From positions 1 to 55,840 of the forward strand of contig NZ_RWIN01000002.1 in the NCBI RefSeq assembly GCF_009761815.1: a stretch of 55,840 nucleotides of DNA, in the 5' to 3' direction. The DNA is from Pseudomonas sp. PB120 (GTDB taxonomy: Bacteria > Pseudomonadota > Gammaproteobacteria > Pseudomonadales > Pseudomonadaceae). Shown here piece by piece: positions 33,902-45,733 of the stretch. The notes under the pieces are model-generated. The model ran no database searches and was not told the origin of the DNA. It worked only from the letters and a program-made list of their open reading frames with translations. The stretch's first letter is position 1; each line of letters opens with the position of its first letter. The position numbers and the translations under genes are program-made.

Positions 33902-34915
33902 TCAGAGCTTGGCTGCGGCCAGCGGCGGCGCCACCCATTCACTGACCTTGAACGGCTTGCGGATCAGTTTCTGCTGCGAAGCCAGATCCACCGAATCCTG
34001 CAATTTGCCAAGGAATACCGGGTCCAGCGTCGAAGGGAACAGCTCGCTTAACTTCTGGTCATTCAAGTCCTGCGTGAGAATTCCCACGGGTGAACTCCCC
34101 AGCTGCGACGCCAATTGAATGTAGGCCTCCTTGTTGCTGTCCTGAGTCAGCCAATCCACCGCCTGCTGCTGCGCCTTAAGCAGTTTCGCCACCACCTCCG
34201 GGTGCTCGTCGACAAACTTTCCAGCCCCGACCAACACGCTCTGGACACTGCCCGCACCACCGAGATCCTTGGTGGTGAGCGGAATCTCGGCTAAGCCCTT
34301 GGCCTGCAACACCGACAGACCGGCGAGGCCCCAGGTCGCATCGATCTGCTTCGCCGCCAGTGCTGCAACGGCAGAGTTCATGTCCAGGTTAATGACCTTC
34401 ACGTCTTTCTCGCTCAAGCCCTGGCTGGCCAATGCGGCATCGAAAGACAACTGGATGGCGGTACCGCGGAAGATCGCCACGTTTTTGCCTTTGAGGTCGT
34501 GCAGGGTTTTGATCCCCGAGCCCGGCAACACGCCCAGGTACAGCTTGAATCCACGGGCGGTGGCGCTGAGCAGTCGTGTGTCCAGGCCGTTCGACTTGCC
34601 GATGATCGCCGCCAGATCGCCCAGGTAGGCGAGATCGACCTGACCGTTGGCGAACGCCTCGTTGATCACGGGGCCGGCGCCCTTGAAGAAATTCCATTGA
34701 ATCGTGATGCCTTGATCGGCGAAGGCCTTTTCGAAGATCTCTTGAGTGCGCAACACGTCCACGACGCCGCCGCCACTGTGTTGAGTCCCGAGGCTGACGT
34801 CGGGCACCGCGATACGGATTTCCTTCAGCTCGGCGGCGTTGGCGGTGAATGCCAGTAACCCCGCCAGGGCCGGTGCGGCGAACAGGCTGATGACACGTTT
34901 GAAAGGAAGACTCAT
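33902..34915 (-). CDS. atsR: Sulfate-ester ABC transporter, periplasmic binding protein
   Basis: A 337-residue solute-binding protein of the SsuA/TauA/NrtA type with a Sec signal peptide (cleavage near FTANAAE, about residue 27). It delivers sulfate esters or sulfonates to the AtsBC permease. Family segments include NGQVDLAYLGDLAAI and GKNVAIFRGTA. It is transcribed divergently from atsBC, an arrangement known for the ats genes of P. putida. The 278-base gap holds both promoters. Confidence 0.88.
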   Translation of the reverse strand: MSLPFKRVISLFAAPALAGLLAFTANAAELKEIRIAVPDVSLGTQHSGGGVVDVLRTQEIFEKAFADQGITIQWNFFKGAGPVINEAFANGQVDLAYLGDLAAIIGKSNGLDTRLLSATARGFKLYLGVLPGSGIKTLHDLKGKNVAIFRGTAIQLSFDAALASQGLSEKDVKVINLDMNSAVAALAAKQIDATWGLAGLSVLQAKGLAEIPLTTKDLGGAGSVQSVLVGAGKFVDEHPEVVAKLLKAQQQAVDWLTQDSNKEAYIQLASQLGSSPVGILTQDLNDQKLSELFPSTLDPVFLGKLQDSVDLASQQKLIRKPFKVSEWVAPPLAAAKL

Positions 34916-35138
34916 GGGGGCAGCTCCTGATGGCGACGGGCGTTGAGGAGCGGAAAGTAGGCTGAGTGCGGTCCAGTCATTAAATACTATAAGTTCACAT
35001 TTATATGTCTTCTGGTTCTAAGCGAGTCACTACGGGCGTCTCAGCCGCGTATGCCTAAGCCGCATCGAAAATATTCGTGGAATGCATTGGAAACAGGGGG
35101 GCGGTGGGCCCTAAATGGCGATTCTTATCTCTAAATAG

Positions 35139-35152
35139 AACTTAATTAAGTT
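35139..35152. promoter_or_regulatory. 14-bp palindrome upstream of atsB
   Basis: AACTTAATTAAGTT is a perfect 14-bp palindrome 42 bases before the atsB start, in AT-rich DNA. The rest of the atsR-atsB gap (34916-35193) has no gene. It could be a regulator site or part of the promoter. Confidence 0.4.
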
Positions 35153-35193
35153 TTTATAGATTGAATTTGCATATCAGCCAGCGGAGGTTATCC

Positions 35194-36788
35194 ATGGCCC
35201 GTGTTTCCCTACTCACCCTGCCGCTTGCGGCCCCGTCGCTGAAAAAAAAGCGGCGCTGGCCCAACCTTGGCCAGCGATTGCTGCCGTGGCTGTTACCGTT
35301 CAGCCTGTTTGTCCTTTGGTGGCTGGCGAGCCGCAATCATTGGATGAGCGAGCAGATCCTGCCGGCGCCTTCGCTGGTCTGGAGCAGCGCGGTCGAATTG
35401 GCGCAGGGTGAGTTGGGGAGCCACCTGTGGATCAGTCTGAAACGCTTGTTCTGGGGCTTGCTCGCCGGGATCAGCGTCGGTGCCGTTCTGGGCGCGGGGC
35501 TGGGTTTCAGTCGGCGTCTGGAGCGCCTGGTGTTCCCGACATTCGCCGGGTTGGCGCAAGTCCCGACCCTGGCGTGGATTCCGTTGTTAATGGTGTTTTT
35601 TGGCATCGGCGAAATGCTCAAGCTGGTGGTGCTGATCAAGGCCATCGTGGTGCCGGTGACGCTGCACACGCTGGTCGGCGTGCGTGACGCACAACCCAAG
35701 TTGCGGGAGGCCGCCGCGGTCTTGCGCCTGCCGCCACGACTGTTGATTCGGCGTCTGGTCCTGCCCGCTGCACTGCCCGCGTTTATGGCGGGTGTGCGGC
35801 TGGCGTTGTCCGCCGGCTGGATGTCTTTGCTGGCCGTCGAACTGCTGGCCTCCAGCGAAGGCATCGGTTACCTGATGGTCTGGGCACGGCAGCTGTTCAT
35901 GCTCGACATCGTCTTCGTCTGCATTGTCGTGATCGGCGTGACGGGCGTGGTGATGGATCGCGGCATCGGCTGGCTGGATAAAAAACTGGTGCACTGGCCG
36001 CATCCGGCCACCGCCGAAATCCGCCGCGCTCCACGCTATCAAGGCTGGCAACGCCTGCAGCCATGGCTGCTGCCACTGGTGCTGCTGGCGGTGTGGCAAT
36101 GGGCGGTTGATCAGCATTGGGTCGACGCCAATATTCTGGTCAGCCCGTGGGCGGTCGTCAAAGCCATCTGGAGCGGTCTGCTCGATGGCACGTTGAGCAG
36201 CGGCATGGCCCTGAGTCTGGGGCGTGCGCTGGGCGGCTTGCTGTTGGGGGGCAGCCTGGGATTGGCGTTGGGGCTGTTGCTGGGATTGTCGCGCACCAGT
36301 GAACGGGTGTTGGGCCCGACCCTGTCCGCCTTCCGCCAGATTGCGATCTTCGCGTGGGTGCCGCTGCTCACCGCGTGGTTTGGTTTGGGGGAATTGGCCA
36401 AGTGGGTGTTCGTCGGGCTCGCCGCATTTTTTCCACTGTTCATCGCCACGCAGCGCAGCGTCGCCAATCTCTCGCCACTGCTCAATGAAGCCGCTCAAGT
36501 CTTGCGCCTGAGCCTGGTGCAACGGCTGCGTCGGCTGGTCATACCGGGCGCTGCGCCGGGCATATTCGCCGGCCTGCGACTGAGCCTGATCTACGCCTGG
36601 CTCGGCACGATTGGCGCCGAGTATTTCATGCCGTCCAACGGCGGCATCGGCAGCCAGATGATCGGCGCCCAGCAACTGCTGCGCATGGACTTGATCATGG
36701 CCGGCATGGTGCTGGTCGGCTTGACCGGCGCGCTGTTCAACCTCATTGGCCAACGCCTCGAAATCCGCGTTACCCGCTGGAGACACGC

Positions 36789-36792
<4 letters not shown>
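35194..36792 (+). CDS. atsB: Fused double permease of the sulfate-ester ABC transporter
   Basis: A 532-residue inner-membrane protein made of two tandem binding-protein-dependent permease domains (about residues 15-265 and 285-530). Each has about six helices and an EAA-type loop (REAAAVLRLPPRLLIRRLVL and NEAAQVLRLSLVQRLRRLVI). Typical SsuC/TauC permeases are about 260 residues and work as dimers, so this is a natural fusion or duplication. GGAGG lies 6 bases before the ATG at 35194. It overlaps atsC by 4 bases. Confidence 0.9.
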
Positions 36793-39229
<2,437 letters not shown>

Positions 39230-39266
39230 ATTTTTCAGCCCAAGCGCCGTGCTGCGTTTATAAAAT

Positions 39267-39291
39267 TTCGGTGCTCGAGAAGGGCACCGAA
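39267..39291. repeat. Hairpin after atsA
   Basis: TTCGGTGC and GCACCGAA form an 8-bp perfect stem 38 bases past the atsA stop. It has no T run and may be an mRNA-end structure. Confidence 0.5.
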
Positions 39292-39404
39292 CCAGCAAAT
39301 TTGGCGCAGATCCCTGATGCGTTCCCCGCATTCAAAATATGACAAGAAGGCATTTGCTGTGCCTCCGAGAGTCGTTTTAAAGTGCAAACACTTATTCGTC
39401 ATTA

Positions 39405-39446
39405 AGCTAAAAAACAAAATTAATATAGCTAAACAAAATATAGTTA
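39405..39446. promoter_or_regulatory. AT-rich tandem repeat upstream of leader ORF
   Basis: Two adjacent imperfect copies are present: AGCTAA-AAAACAAAATTAAT (39405-39424) and AGCTAAACAAAATATAGTTA (39427-39446). They lie just before the strong ribosome-binding site of the 21-codon ORF, in much lower GC DNA than the surroundings, and may include the promoter and activator sites of sftP. Confidence 0.4.
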
Positions 39447-39475
39447 TGACCGTTTTGCAAAGGGGAGAAACCCGC

Positions 39476-39541
39476 ATGAATCAAGTCTGTCGTCAGCCAT
39501 CACGCGCCATGTCGGGCCACTCCATGCGTCGCTCTCTGTAA
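39476..39541 (+). CDS. Possible 21-residue leader peptide
   Basis: A short ORF (MNQVCRQPS then RAMSGHSMRRSL) with an excellent ribosome-binding site, AGGGGAG, 8 bases before its ATG. It has one Cys, two Met and five Arg codons. It ends 127 bases before the TonB receptor start and is followed by two perfect hairpins. The layout resembles a sulfur-responsive leader peptide or attenuator ahead of a sulfate-ester uptake gene. Translation is not shown by the sequence alone, and I recall no named homologue. Confidence 0.45.
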   Translation: MNQVCRQPSRAMSGHSMRRSL

Positions 39542-39551
39542 CAGCCCGCAA

Positions 39552-39615
39552 GGCGGAAACCTGTTCCGCCACCGTCAAACCGAATGAATTCCAGCCCATC
39601 ACGTTTTACGTGATG
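39552..39615 (+). promoter_or_regulatory. Two hairpins in the sftP leader
   Basis: Hairpin 1 is GGCGGAA-ACCTG-TTCCGCC (39552-39570). Hairpin 2 is CATCACGT-TTT-ACGTGATG (39597-39615). Both are perfect and lie between the 21-codon ORF and sftP. Neither is followed by a T run, so action on RNA stability or translation is as likely as termination. Confidence 0.5.
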
Positions 39616-39668
39616 CGCCCCCCTGTTGCCTGCGATTTGGGCCGGGGTATGCCTTTAAGGAACTTGAT

Positions 39669-42032
39669 ATGAGCACTCGAACGCGCCTGTCGCCCGCAAC
39701 ACCACGACCTTCGGCCCTGCAGCGATTGGCAGCCCCCGAATGCATGCTGACGCTGACGCTGGCCCTGGGTGGCCTGGTGAGTGCTGAGCCGCTGTTGGCT
39801 GATGAGCAAGCCAAAACTGCCGCTGAAGGGGAGGTGGCGCTGGAAAAAGTCACCGTCACCGCGCGTCGCCGCGAGGAAGATGCGCAGGACGTGCCGACGC
39901 CGATCACGACCCTCAGCGGTGCCACTCTGGAACAGCAAAAAATCTACAAAGTGCAGGACCTGCAGCAGGTGTTGCCGAGCGTCAACGTCGCGTTTATCCA
40001 TCCGCGGCAATCGAGTATCGCCGTGCGAGGTATCGGCAACAATCCGGCCAGTGATGGCCTGGAGGGCAGCGCCGGGGTCTATCTGGATAACGTCTACCTG
40101 GGGCGTCCGGGGATGGCCGTATTCGACTTGCTCGACATCGAACAGTTGGAGTTGTTGCGCGGTCCGCAAGGCACCTTGTTCGGCAAGAACACCACGGCAG
40201 GCGTGCTCAACATCAGTACGCGCAAACCGACCTTTACCAACGAGCGCAGCCTGGAAGTATCGGGCGGTGAGGACGGCTATTTCCAGGGGAAGGGCACTGT
40301 CTCCGGTGGCTTGACCGATACGCTCGCCGGGCGCCTTTCGGCTTACCGTTCGCGTGACGATGGCTATATCAAAAATACCTTCAACGGCGATGAACTAAAT
40401 GGCGGCGAACGCGAGGGTGCGCGTGGCCAGTTGTTGTTCGAGCCGAATGAAGACTTCAACCTGCGCCTGATTGGTGATTACAACGAAGAGAACTCCAGCA
40501 TGGGCACCATGGTGGTGTACGGCGCGCCGGACCGCTACTGGCAACGTGCAGCGCTGGTCGGCGCTTCGCCGCATCGCGATCCGGACGACAAGAAGGTCAA
40601 CATCAATAGCCGGCAGAACGTCAGCGTTCACCAGAACGGCACTTCGGCAGAGGCCAACTGGAAACTCAATGGCGGCTTCACGCTGACCTCCATCAGTGCG
40701 TATCGCTACTGGCACTTCACGCCGGCCAACGACGAAACTCTGGACGTTTCGGCACTGAACAACACCGGTGTGGAAGTGCACGACCGCCAGTTCTCGCAGG
40801 AAATTCGCCTGGCTTCGCCTACCGGTGGTGCCTTCGACTATGTGCTGGGTGCTTATTTCTTCAACCAGAACCTGGGCAACAGGACCTTCACCGACTACGG
40901 CCCGAAGGCGGACCTGTTTCTCACCGGTGCCAACACCGGCATTTTCAACAACACGTACAGCAAGGCCAATGGCAAGGTTGAAACCGATAGCTTCGCGCTG
41001 TTCAGCCAAGGGACCTGGCACCTGACGGACAAGCTCGATTTCACGGTCGGGGTGCGCGGCACTTACGAGGAGAAAGAGGCCAAGGTTGAACGCTTCGACC
41101 CGGTGGGTGGTGCTGCGCTTTCGGGCGGGTTACTGGCGGCTCGCAGGGCTCAACTGGGCGCCTATGACACCGGTGACCTCAGCCTGCACAACGCCGCGCC
41201 ATCTGGCTTGTTGAGCCTGAGCTACAAGTTTACGGATCAGGTCCTGGGCTACGCCTCGCTCTCCCATGGCGAGAAATCCGGTGGCGTCAACCTGGCGGTG
41301 GCCAGTGCGCCGACCCTGGGTGCCGATTCACTGTTGGTGGGCCCGGAGCGCGCCAACGATGCCGAGCTGGGCTTCAAGAGTACGTTGCTGAACAACCGTT
41401 TGCAGTTGAACGCCAACGTGTTCTGGACTGGCATCCACGGCTATCAGGCCACCACGCTGGCCACGCCAGCGGGTTCCGCCTTGCCGGTGTCGCTACTGGC
41501 CAACGCCGGCAGCGTGCGCTCTCGCGGTCTGGAGTTTGAAGCCACGGCCCTGGTGGCTCGCGGCCTGACCCTCAACTTCAACGGCTCGTACAACGATGTG
41601 AAATACCTGAGCTTCAAGAATGCGCCATGCCCAAGCGAGGTCAGCACGGTCACCCCAAGCGCTACGTGCGACCTCACCGGCGAAGACGTGGTGGGCGCTT
41701 CGAAATGGATCGGCAACCTGTACGGCGAGTACGCCTGGCAGCTCAACAACGGCATCAAGCCTTACATCGACGCGGGTTACTCCTACCGCTCCGCCGCCGA
41801 GGGAACGCTGGACAACTCTGACCTGGCGAAGATCGACGGCTACGGCCTGGTCAACCTCGCGGCCGGCGTGCGTACCGACGTCGGCCAAGGCCAGCTGGAC
41901 GCCTCGGTGTGGGTCAAAAACGCCACCGACACCGATTACTACCTGAGTGCCTTTGCCTACATCAACGGAGCGTACACCGCTTCGGTCGGGCAGCCGCGCA
42001 CGGCAGGCGTTTCCCTGCGCTACGACTTCTAA
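39669..42032 (+). CDS. sftP: TonB-dependent receptor for sulfate esters, SftP-like
   Basis: A 787-residue outer-membrane receptor. A signal-like region (about 25-45) is followed by a plug domain (about 55-175, with VTVTARRREEDAQDVPTPIT acting as the TonB-box region and LRGPQGTLFGKNTTAGVLNI) and a beta-barrel ending in the aromatic SLRYDF. The N-terminus before the hydrophobic part is long. Its place in the sulfate-ester island points to SftP, the outer-membrane protein for sulfate-ester uptake in P. putida. A siderophore role is less likely given the neighbours. AAGGA precedes the ATG. Confidence 0.85.
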   Translation: MSTRTRLSPATPRPSALQRLAAPECMLTLTLALGGLVSAEPLLADEQAKTAAEGEVALEKVTVTARRREEDAQDVPTPITTLSGATLEQQKIYKVQDLQQVLPSVNVAFIHPRQSSIAVRGIGNNPASDGLEGSAGVYLDNVYLGRPGMAVFDLLDIEQLELLRGPQGTLFGKNTTAGVLNISTRKPTFTNERSLEVSGGEDGYFQGKGTVSGGLTDTLAGRLSAYRSRDDGYIKNTFNGDELNGGEREGARGQLLFEPNEDFNLRLIGDYNEENSSMGTMVVYGAPDRYWQRAALVGASPHRDPDDKKVNINSRQNVSVHQNGTSAEANWKLNGGFTLTSISAYRYWHFTPANDETLDVSALNNTGVEVHDRQFSQEIRLASPTGGAFDYVLGAYFFNQNLGNRTFTDYGPKADLFLTGANTGIFNNTYSKANGKVETDSFALFSQGTWHLTDKLDFTVGVRGTYEEKEAKVERFDPVGGAALSGGLLAARRAQLGAYDTGDLSLHNAAPSGLLSLSYKFTDQVLGYASLSHGEKSGGVNLAVASAPTLGADSLLVGPERANDAELGFKSTLLNNRLQLNANVFWTGIHGYQATTLATPAGSALPVSLLANAGSVRSRGLEFEATALVARGLTLNFNGSYNDVKYLSFKNAPCPSEVSTVTPSATCDLTGEDVVGASKWIGNLYGEYAWQLNNGIKPYIDAGYSYRSAAEGTLDNSDLAKIDGYGLVNLAAGVRTDVGQGQLDASVWVKNATDTDYYLSAFAYINGAYTASVGQPRTAGVSLRYDF

Positions 42033-42120
42033 CGGGTCGGTCGCGCTCCTGATGCAACTCCAGTCCACCGCCAGGCAGGGCCCGGGCGGAACTCCAATAC
42101 GTAACTTGAGGAAAAATCGC

Positions 42121-43017
42121 ATGAGCAATAACGTCAGCGCACTCCGTCAGGCCGAAACCGATGCAGGCTTTCGTATAGTTCCACTGACCGCGCCACTGGG
42201 GGCGGAAGTCCATGGGCTGGATGGCCGTCAAGATTTGAGCGCTGAGCAGATCCTTGCGCTCAAACAGGCCCTGCGCGATCACCATATCCTGGTGTTCAAA
42301 AACCAGAGCCTTGAAGATGCCCAGTTTGTGCGCTTTACCTCCTGGTTCGGTTCGGTATTTCAGCCACATCCGGACTTCGCCGTATTGTCTTCAGGGAAGG
42401 ACGGCAAAGCGCCGGACATCGTCAAAGTGGCCAATACCGAAGATGGCGAGTTGAGCAACATTGCCTTGCCAGCACACACCGACCACCAGTGGACACCAAC
42501 CCCGTCCGCCGGCTCTCTGCTGTATGCCCAGGAGGTGCCAGAGGAGGGGGGCGAAACGATCTGGACCAACCTGACCCTTGCCTACAGTGCGCTGGACAGC
42601 GAAACCAAAAACGAAATCGACGACTTGAAGCTGATCAACTACAACCCCTTCGTGCGGATTAAAAACGGTGGCTACAACGGTCCTTTCCACGGCTACCGCA
42701 CACCGGATATCGAACCCATCCAGGGCACGGAGCACCCGCTGGTACGTGTTCACCCAGAGACGGGCGAACGCCTGCTCTACCTCAGCGTGCGGACCGAGGT
42801 GGAAATCCCGGGGTATGACCCGGTACGCGGCGCAGCACTGATCGCTCGCCTGCGCGAACACCTGCAGAACCCGAGCTTCTCGTATACCCATCGGTGGCAG
42901 GTGGGCGACATCGTGTACTGGGACAACCAGGCCACTTTGCACGCGCGCAACGCATTCCCGTCCAACCAGACCCGGCGCATGAAGCGTATCAGCCTGGCCG
43001 GCAGCCGCCCTTTTTAA
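42121..43017 (+). CDS. TauD/TfdA-family dioxygenase, probably for organosulfur
   Basis: A 298-residue 2-oxoglutarate/Fe(II) dioxygenase. The iron ligands are His119-x-Asp121 (AHTDHQW) and His274 (LHARNAF), with Arg285/Arg286 as the 2-oxoglutarate-binding candidates. It is only distantly similar to the AtsK in this window. It follows sftP by 88 bases with GAGG before its ATG, so the two are likely co-transcribed. The substrate is probably a sulfonate or sulfate ester taken up by SftP. A strong terminator follows. Confidence 0.85.
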   Translation: MSNNVSALRQAETDAGFRIVPLTAPLGAEVHGLDGRQDLSAEQILALKQALRDHHILVFKNQSLEDAQFVRFTSWFGSVFQPHPDFAVLSSGKDGKAPDIVKVANTEDGELSNIALPAHTDHQWTPTPSAGSLLYAQEVPEEGGETIWTNLTLAYSALDSETKNEIDDLKLINYNPFVRIKNGGYNGPFHGYRTPDIEPIQGTEHPLVRVHPETGERLLYLSVRTEVEIPGYDPVRGAALIARLREHLQNPSFSYTHRWQVGDIVYWDNQATLHARNAFPSNQTRRMKRISLAGSRPF

Positions 43018-43037
43018 GCCGTTAACCACAAAACGCA

Positions 43038-43076
43038 AAAACCCCCGGATCAGCCAGTGATCCGGGGGTTTTTTGC
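43038..43076. terminator. Bidirectional terminator, dioxygenase gene/ychF
   Basis: AAACCCCCGGATCA and TGATCCGGGGGTTT form a 14-bp perfect stem with a GCCAG loop, flanked by A and T runs. It lies between the convergent dioxygenase and ychF genes. Confidence 0.93.
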
Positions 43077-43110
43077 GTCTATGGCGTTCCGTGGAAATCC
43101 ACGGAGCCCA

Positions 43111-44211
43111 TTAAACGTTGAAGCGGAAGTGCATCACGTCGCCGTCTTTGACGATGTAATCCTTGCCTTCCAGACGCCATTTTCCGGCTTCTTTGGTGCC
43201 GGCTTCGCCTTTGTACTGGATGAAGTCGTCGTAGGCGATCACTTCGGCGCGGATGAAGCCTTTTTCGAAGTCGGTGTGGATCACGCCAGCGGCTTGCGGT
43301 GCGGTGGCACCGACGCGGACGGTCCAGGCGCGGACTTCTTCGACACCGGCAGTGAAGTAGGTCTGCAGGTGCAGCATTTCGTAGCCAGCGCGGATTACGC
43401 GGTTCAGGCCAGGTTCTTCAAGGCCCAGGGCTTCGAGGAACATGTCTTTCTCTTCACCGTCTTCCAGTTCGGCGATTTCGGCTTCGATCTTGTTGCAGAC
43501 CGGAACGACCATGGCGCCTTCTTCTTCGGCGATGGCTTTCACAACGTCGAGGTGCGGGTTGTTCTCGAAACCGTCTTCAGCCACGTTGGCGATGTACATG
43601 ACCGGTTTGGTGGTCAGCAGGTGGAAGCCCTTGATCACTGCTTTTTCGTCGGTGCTCATGTTCTTCATCAGGCTGCGCGCTGGCTTGCCGAGGGTGAAGT
43701 GAGCGATCAATTGCTCCAGCAGGCCCTTCTGGACCACGGCGTCCTTATCTCCACCCTTGGCGTTGCGCGCGACTTTCTGCAGTTGTTTCTCGCAGCTGTC
43801 GAGGTCGGCGAAGATCAGTTCCAGGTCGATGATCTCGATGTCGCGTTTCGGGTCGACGCTGTTGGAGACGTGAATCACGTTCTCGTCTTCGAAGCAGCGG
43901 ACCACGTGAGCGATGGCATCGGTTTCGCGGATGTTGGCGAGGAACTTGTTGCCCAGGCCTTCACCTTTCGAGGCGCCGGCCACCAGGCCTGCGATGTCGA
44001 CGAATTCCATGGTGGTCGGCAGGATGCGCTTCGGATTGACGATGGCCGCCAGGGCGTCCAGGCGCGAATCCGGCATCGGCACGATACCGGTGTTCGGCTC
44101 GATGGTGCAGAAGGGGAAGTTCTCGGCCGCGATCCCGGATTTGGTCAGGGCGTTGAACAGGGTGGACTTACCGACGTTAGGCAGGCCGACGATGCCGCAA
44201 TTGAATCCCAT
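43111..44211 (-). CDS. ychF: Ribosome-binding ATPase YchF
   Basis: A 366-residue Obg-family P-loop protein (OLA1/YchF) that prefers ATP over GTP. The P loop GLPNVGKS is at residues 9-16, and the usual NKxD is replaced by NVAE (209-212), as is typical of YchF. A C-terminal TGS domain contains the segment [14 protein letters not shown]. It binds ribosomes and affects stress responses. The ATG at 44211 gives the standard [16 protein letters not shown] start. It follows pth by 23 bases and probably shares its transcript. Confidence 0.97.
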   Translation of the reverse strand: MGFNCGIVGLPNVGKSTLFNALTKSGIAAENFPFCTIEPNTGIVPMPDSRLDALAAIVNPKRILPTTMEFVDIAGLVAGASKGEGLGNKFLANIRETDAIAHVVRCFEDENVIHVSNSVDPKRDIEIIDLELIFADLDSCEKQLQKVARNAKGGDKDAVVQKGLLEQLIAHFTLGKPARSLMKNMSTDEKAVIKGFHLLTTKPVMYIANVAEDGFENNPHLDVVKAIAEEEGAMVVPVCNKIEAEIAELEDGEEKDMFLEALGLEEPGLNRVIRAGYEMLHLQTYFTAGVEEVRAWTVRVGATAPQAAGVIHTDFEKGFIRAEVIAYDDFIQYKGEAGTKEAGKWRLEGKDYIVKDGDVMHFRFNV

Positions 44212-44234
44212 GATGTTTTCCCCGAGGAGTAGAG

Positions 44235-44819
44235 TCAGGCCTTCTGGCTGTGCAGGTTTTTCATCGCGCGGTTCCATTCCCCGGCGAGGATATCCGGCAG
44301 CACGCCGAGGGCAAAGTCGATGCTGGCATCGAGTTTTTCCTGTTCGGCGCGTGGCGCACGACCCAGGACGAAATTTGAAACCATACTGGCAACGCCCGGG
44401 TGGCCAATGCCAAGCCGCAAGCGGTAGAAGGTATTCTGATTGCCCAGTTGCGCAATGATGTCGCGCAACCCGTTGTGACCGCCATGGCCGCCGCCCAGTT
44501 TGAGTTTGGCAACGCCCGGTGGCAGGTCGAGTTCGTCATGCGCCACGAGGATTTCTTCCGGCTTGATACGAAAGAAGCCGGCAAGTGCCGCGACGGCCTG
44601 GCCGCTGCGGTTCATGTACGTGGTGGGAATCAGCAGACGAACATCCTGACCCTGATGCGAAAAGCGCCCGGTCAGGCCGAAATATTTGCGATCGGCCACA
44701 AGGTTTACACCCTGCGCGTTCGCGATGCGCTCAACAAAAAGGGCCCCTGCGTTATGCCGGGTCTGTTCGTATTCAGCGCCTGGATTTCCCAGGCCAACGA
44801 TCAGTTTGATGGCAGTCAC
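44235..44819 (-). CDS. pth: Peptidyl-tRNA hydrolase
   Basis: A 194-residue enzyme recycling peptidyl-tRNA. Catalytic residues are Asn12, His22 (TRHNAGALF) and Asp95 (VAHDELDLP). [17 protein letters not shown] is the family signature. The length is normal. It lies between rplY and ychF on the minus strand, an order conserved in pseudomonads. Confidence 0.97.
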   Translation of the reverse strand: MTAIKLIVGLGNPGAEYEQTRHNAGALFVERIANAQGVNLVADRKYFGLTGRFSHQGQDVRLLIPTTYMNRSGQAVAALAGFFRIKPEEILVAHDELDLPPGVAKLKLGGGHGGHNGLRDIIAQLGNQNTFYRLRLGIGHPGVASMVSNFVLGRAPRAEQEKLDASIDFALGVLPDILAGEWNRAMKNLHSQKA

Positions 44820-44989
44820 GATAGGGGCCCTTCCTTGGAGTGGTGGTTAACATCGCCGCGATCGGTGTGTGCGGCGAAAGTGGACGACAAGTGCTCATTT
44901 ACCATTATGTAAACTCCGCGTTCTCGCCCGCTTTCTCGCTACGTTCCAGTCCGCGATGTTACCGGGTCACTCCGGCATCACAGAGTAAA

Positions 44990-45592
44990 TTACTCTGCTG
45001 CGCCTTCTTCGGTAGCTTCTGGAGCAACACGTGGAGCGTGGACGTTGGCAACAGCCTTGTCATCGCCGTGTGCCAGAGCAACAAACTCAACGCCTTTAGG
45101 GGCTTTGAGGTCAGACAGGTGAATGATCGAACCGATTTCGGCGTTAGCCAGATCGACTTCGATGAATTCAGGCAGGTCTTTTGGCAGGCAGGTCACTTCG
45201 ATTTCCGAAACAACGTGCGAAACTTCGCCGCCTTTCTTGATCGGAGCTTCTTCACCAACAAAGTGTACAGGCACGATAGCGGTCAGTTTCTGGCCAGCTA
45301 CAACGCGTACGAAGTCAGCGTGCATCACGTGGCCTTTGGCCGGGTGACGTTGCAGAGCTTTGATGATTACGTTTTGCTTGGTGCCGCCAACGTTCAGCTC
45401 GATGATGTGGCTGTAAGCCGCTTCGTTTTCGAGCAGTTTGGCAACTTCTTTAGCCAGCATGCTGATGGATTCAGGGGCTTTTTCGCCACCGTAAACTACA
45501 GCTGGAACCAGGCTTGCGAGACGACGCAGGCGGCGGCTCGCACCTTTCCCCAGGTCGGAACGCACTTCAGCATTCAGAGTAAAATCGTTCAT
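44990..45592 (-). CDS. rplY: 50S ribosomal protein bL25, CTC form
   Basis: A 200-residue long-form bL25 (general stress protein Ctc type). The N-terminal 5S rRNA-binding domain (about 1-95, [15 protein letters not shown]) is followed by a beta-rich C-terminal domain and an acidic Ala/Glu tail. The ATG at 45592 has GGAG seven bases upstream. A 15-base palindrome AGAGTAAATTACTCT overlaps the stop codon region. It is separated from prs by a strong terminator, so it may have its own promoter. Confidence 0.97.
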   Translation of the reverse strand: MNDFTLNAEVRSDLGKGASRRLRRLASLVPAVVYGGEKAPESISMLAKEVAKLLENEAAYSHIIELNVGGTKQNVIIKALQRHPAKGHVMHADFVRVVAGQKLTAIVPVHFVGEEAPIKKGGEVSHVVSEIEVTCLPKDLPEFIEVDLANAEIGSIIHLSDLKAPKGVEFVALAHGDDKAVANVHAPRVAPEATEEGAAE

Positions 45593-45663
45593 GTTGTATC
45601 TCCAAAATAACCACATTCGCCCCAGCGTTTGCGACCAGCGCTAAAGGCGATATGGGCAAAAAA

Positions 45664-45695
45664 GCCCCGCCCCGGCAGGAATGCCGGGGCGGGGC
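45664..45695 (-). terminator. Terminator after prs
   Basis: A 14-bp perfect GC-rich stem (GCCCCGCCCCGGCA / TGCCGGGGCGGGGC) with a GGAA loop is followed on the minus strand by TTTTTT. It ends the prs transcript, with rplY beginning about 70 bases on. Confidence 0.92.
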
Positions 45696-45733
45696 GCTTT
45701 TCGTCAACGAGACAGTCGAGAAGGGCAGGGCCC

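Noticed and set aside
39669..42032. Siderophore receptor
   Set aside because: Although it is a TonB receptor, no siderophore or iron-regulatory gene is near and all neighbours belong to organosulfur use.
43057..44232. 391-codon plus-strand frame over ychF
   Set aside because: Antisense shadow of a universally conserved gene.
44983..44997. Palindrome AGAGTAAATTACTCT over the rplY stop as a terminator
   Set aside because: AT-rich and weak, with no T run; probably chance or a minor structure.
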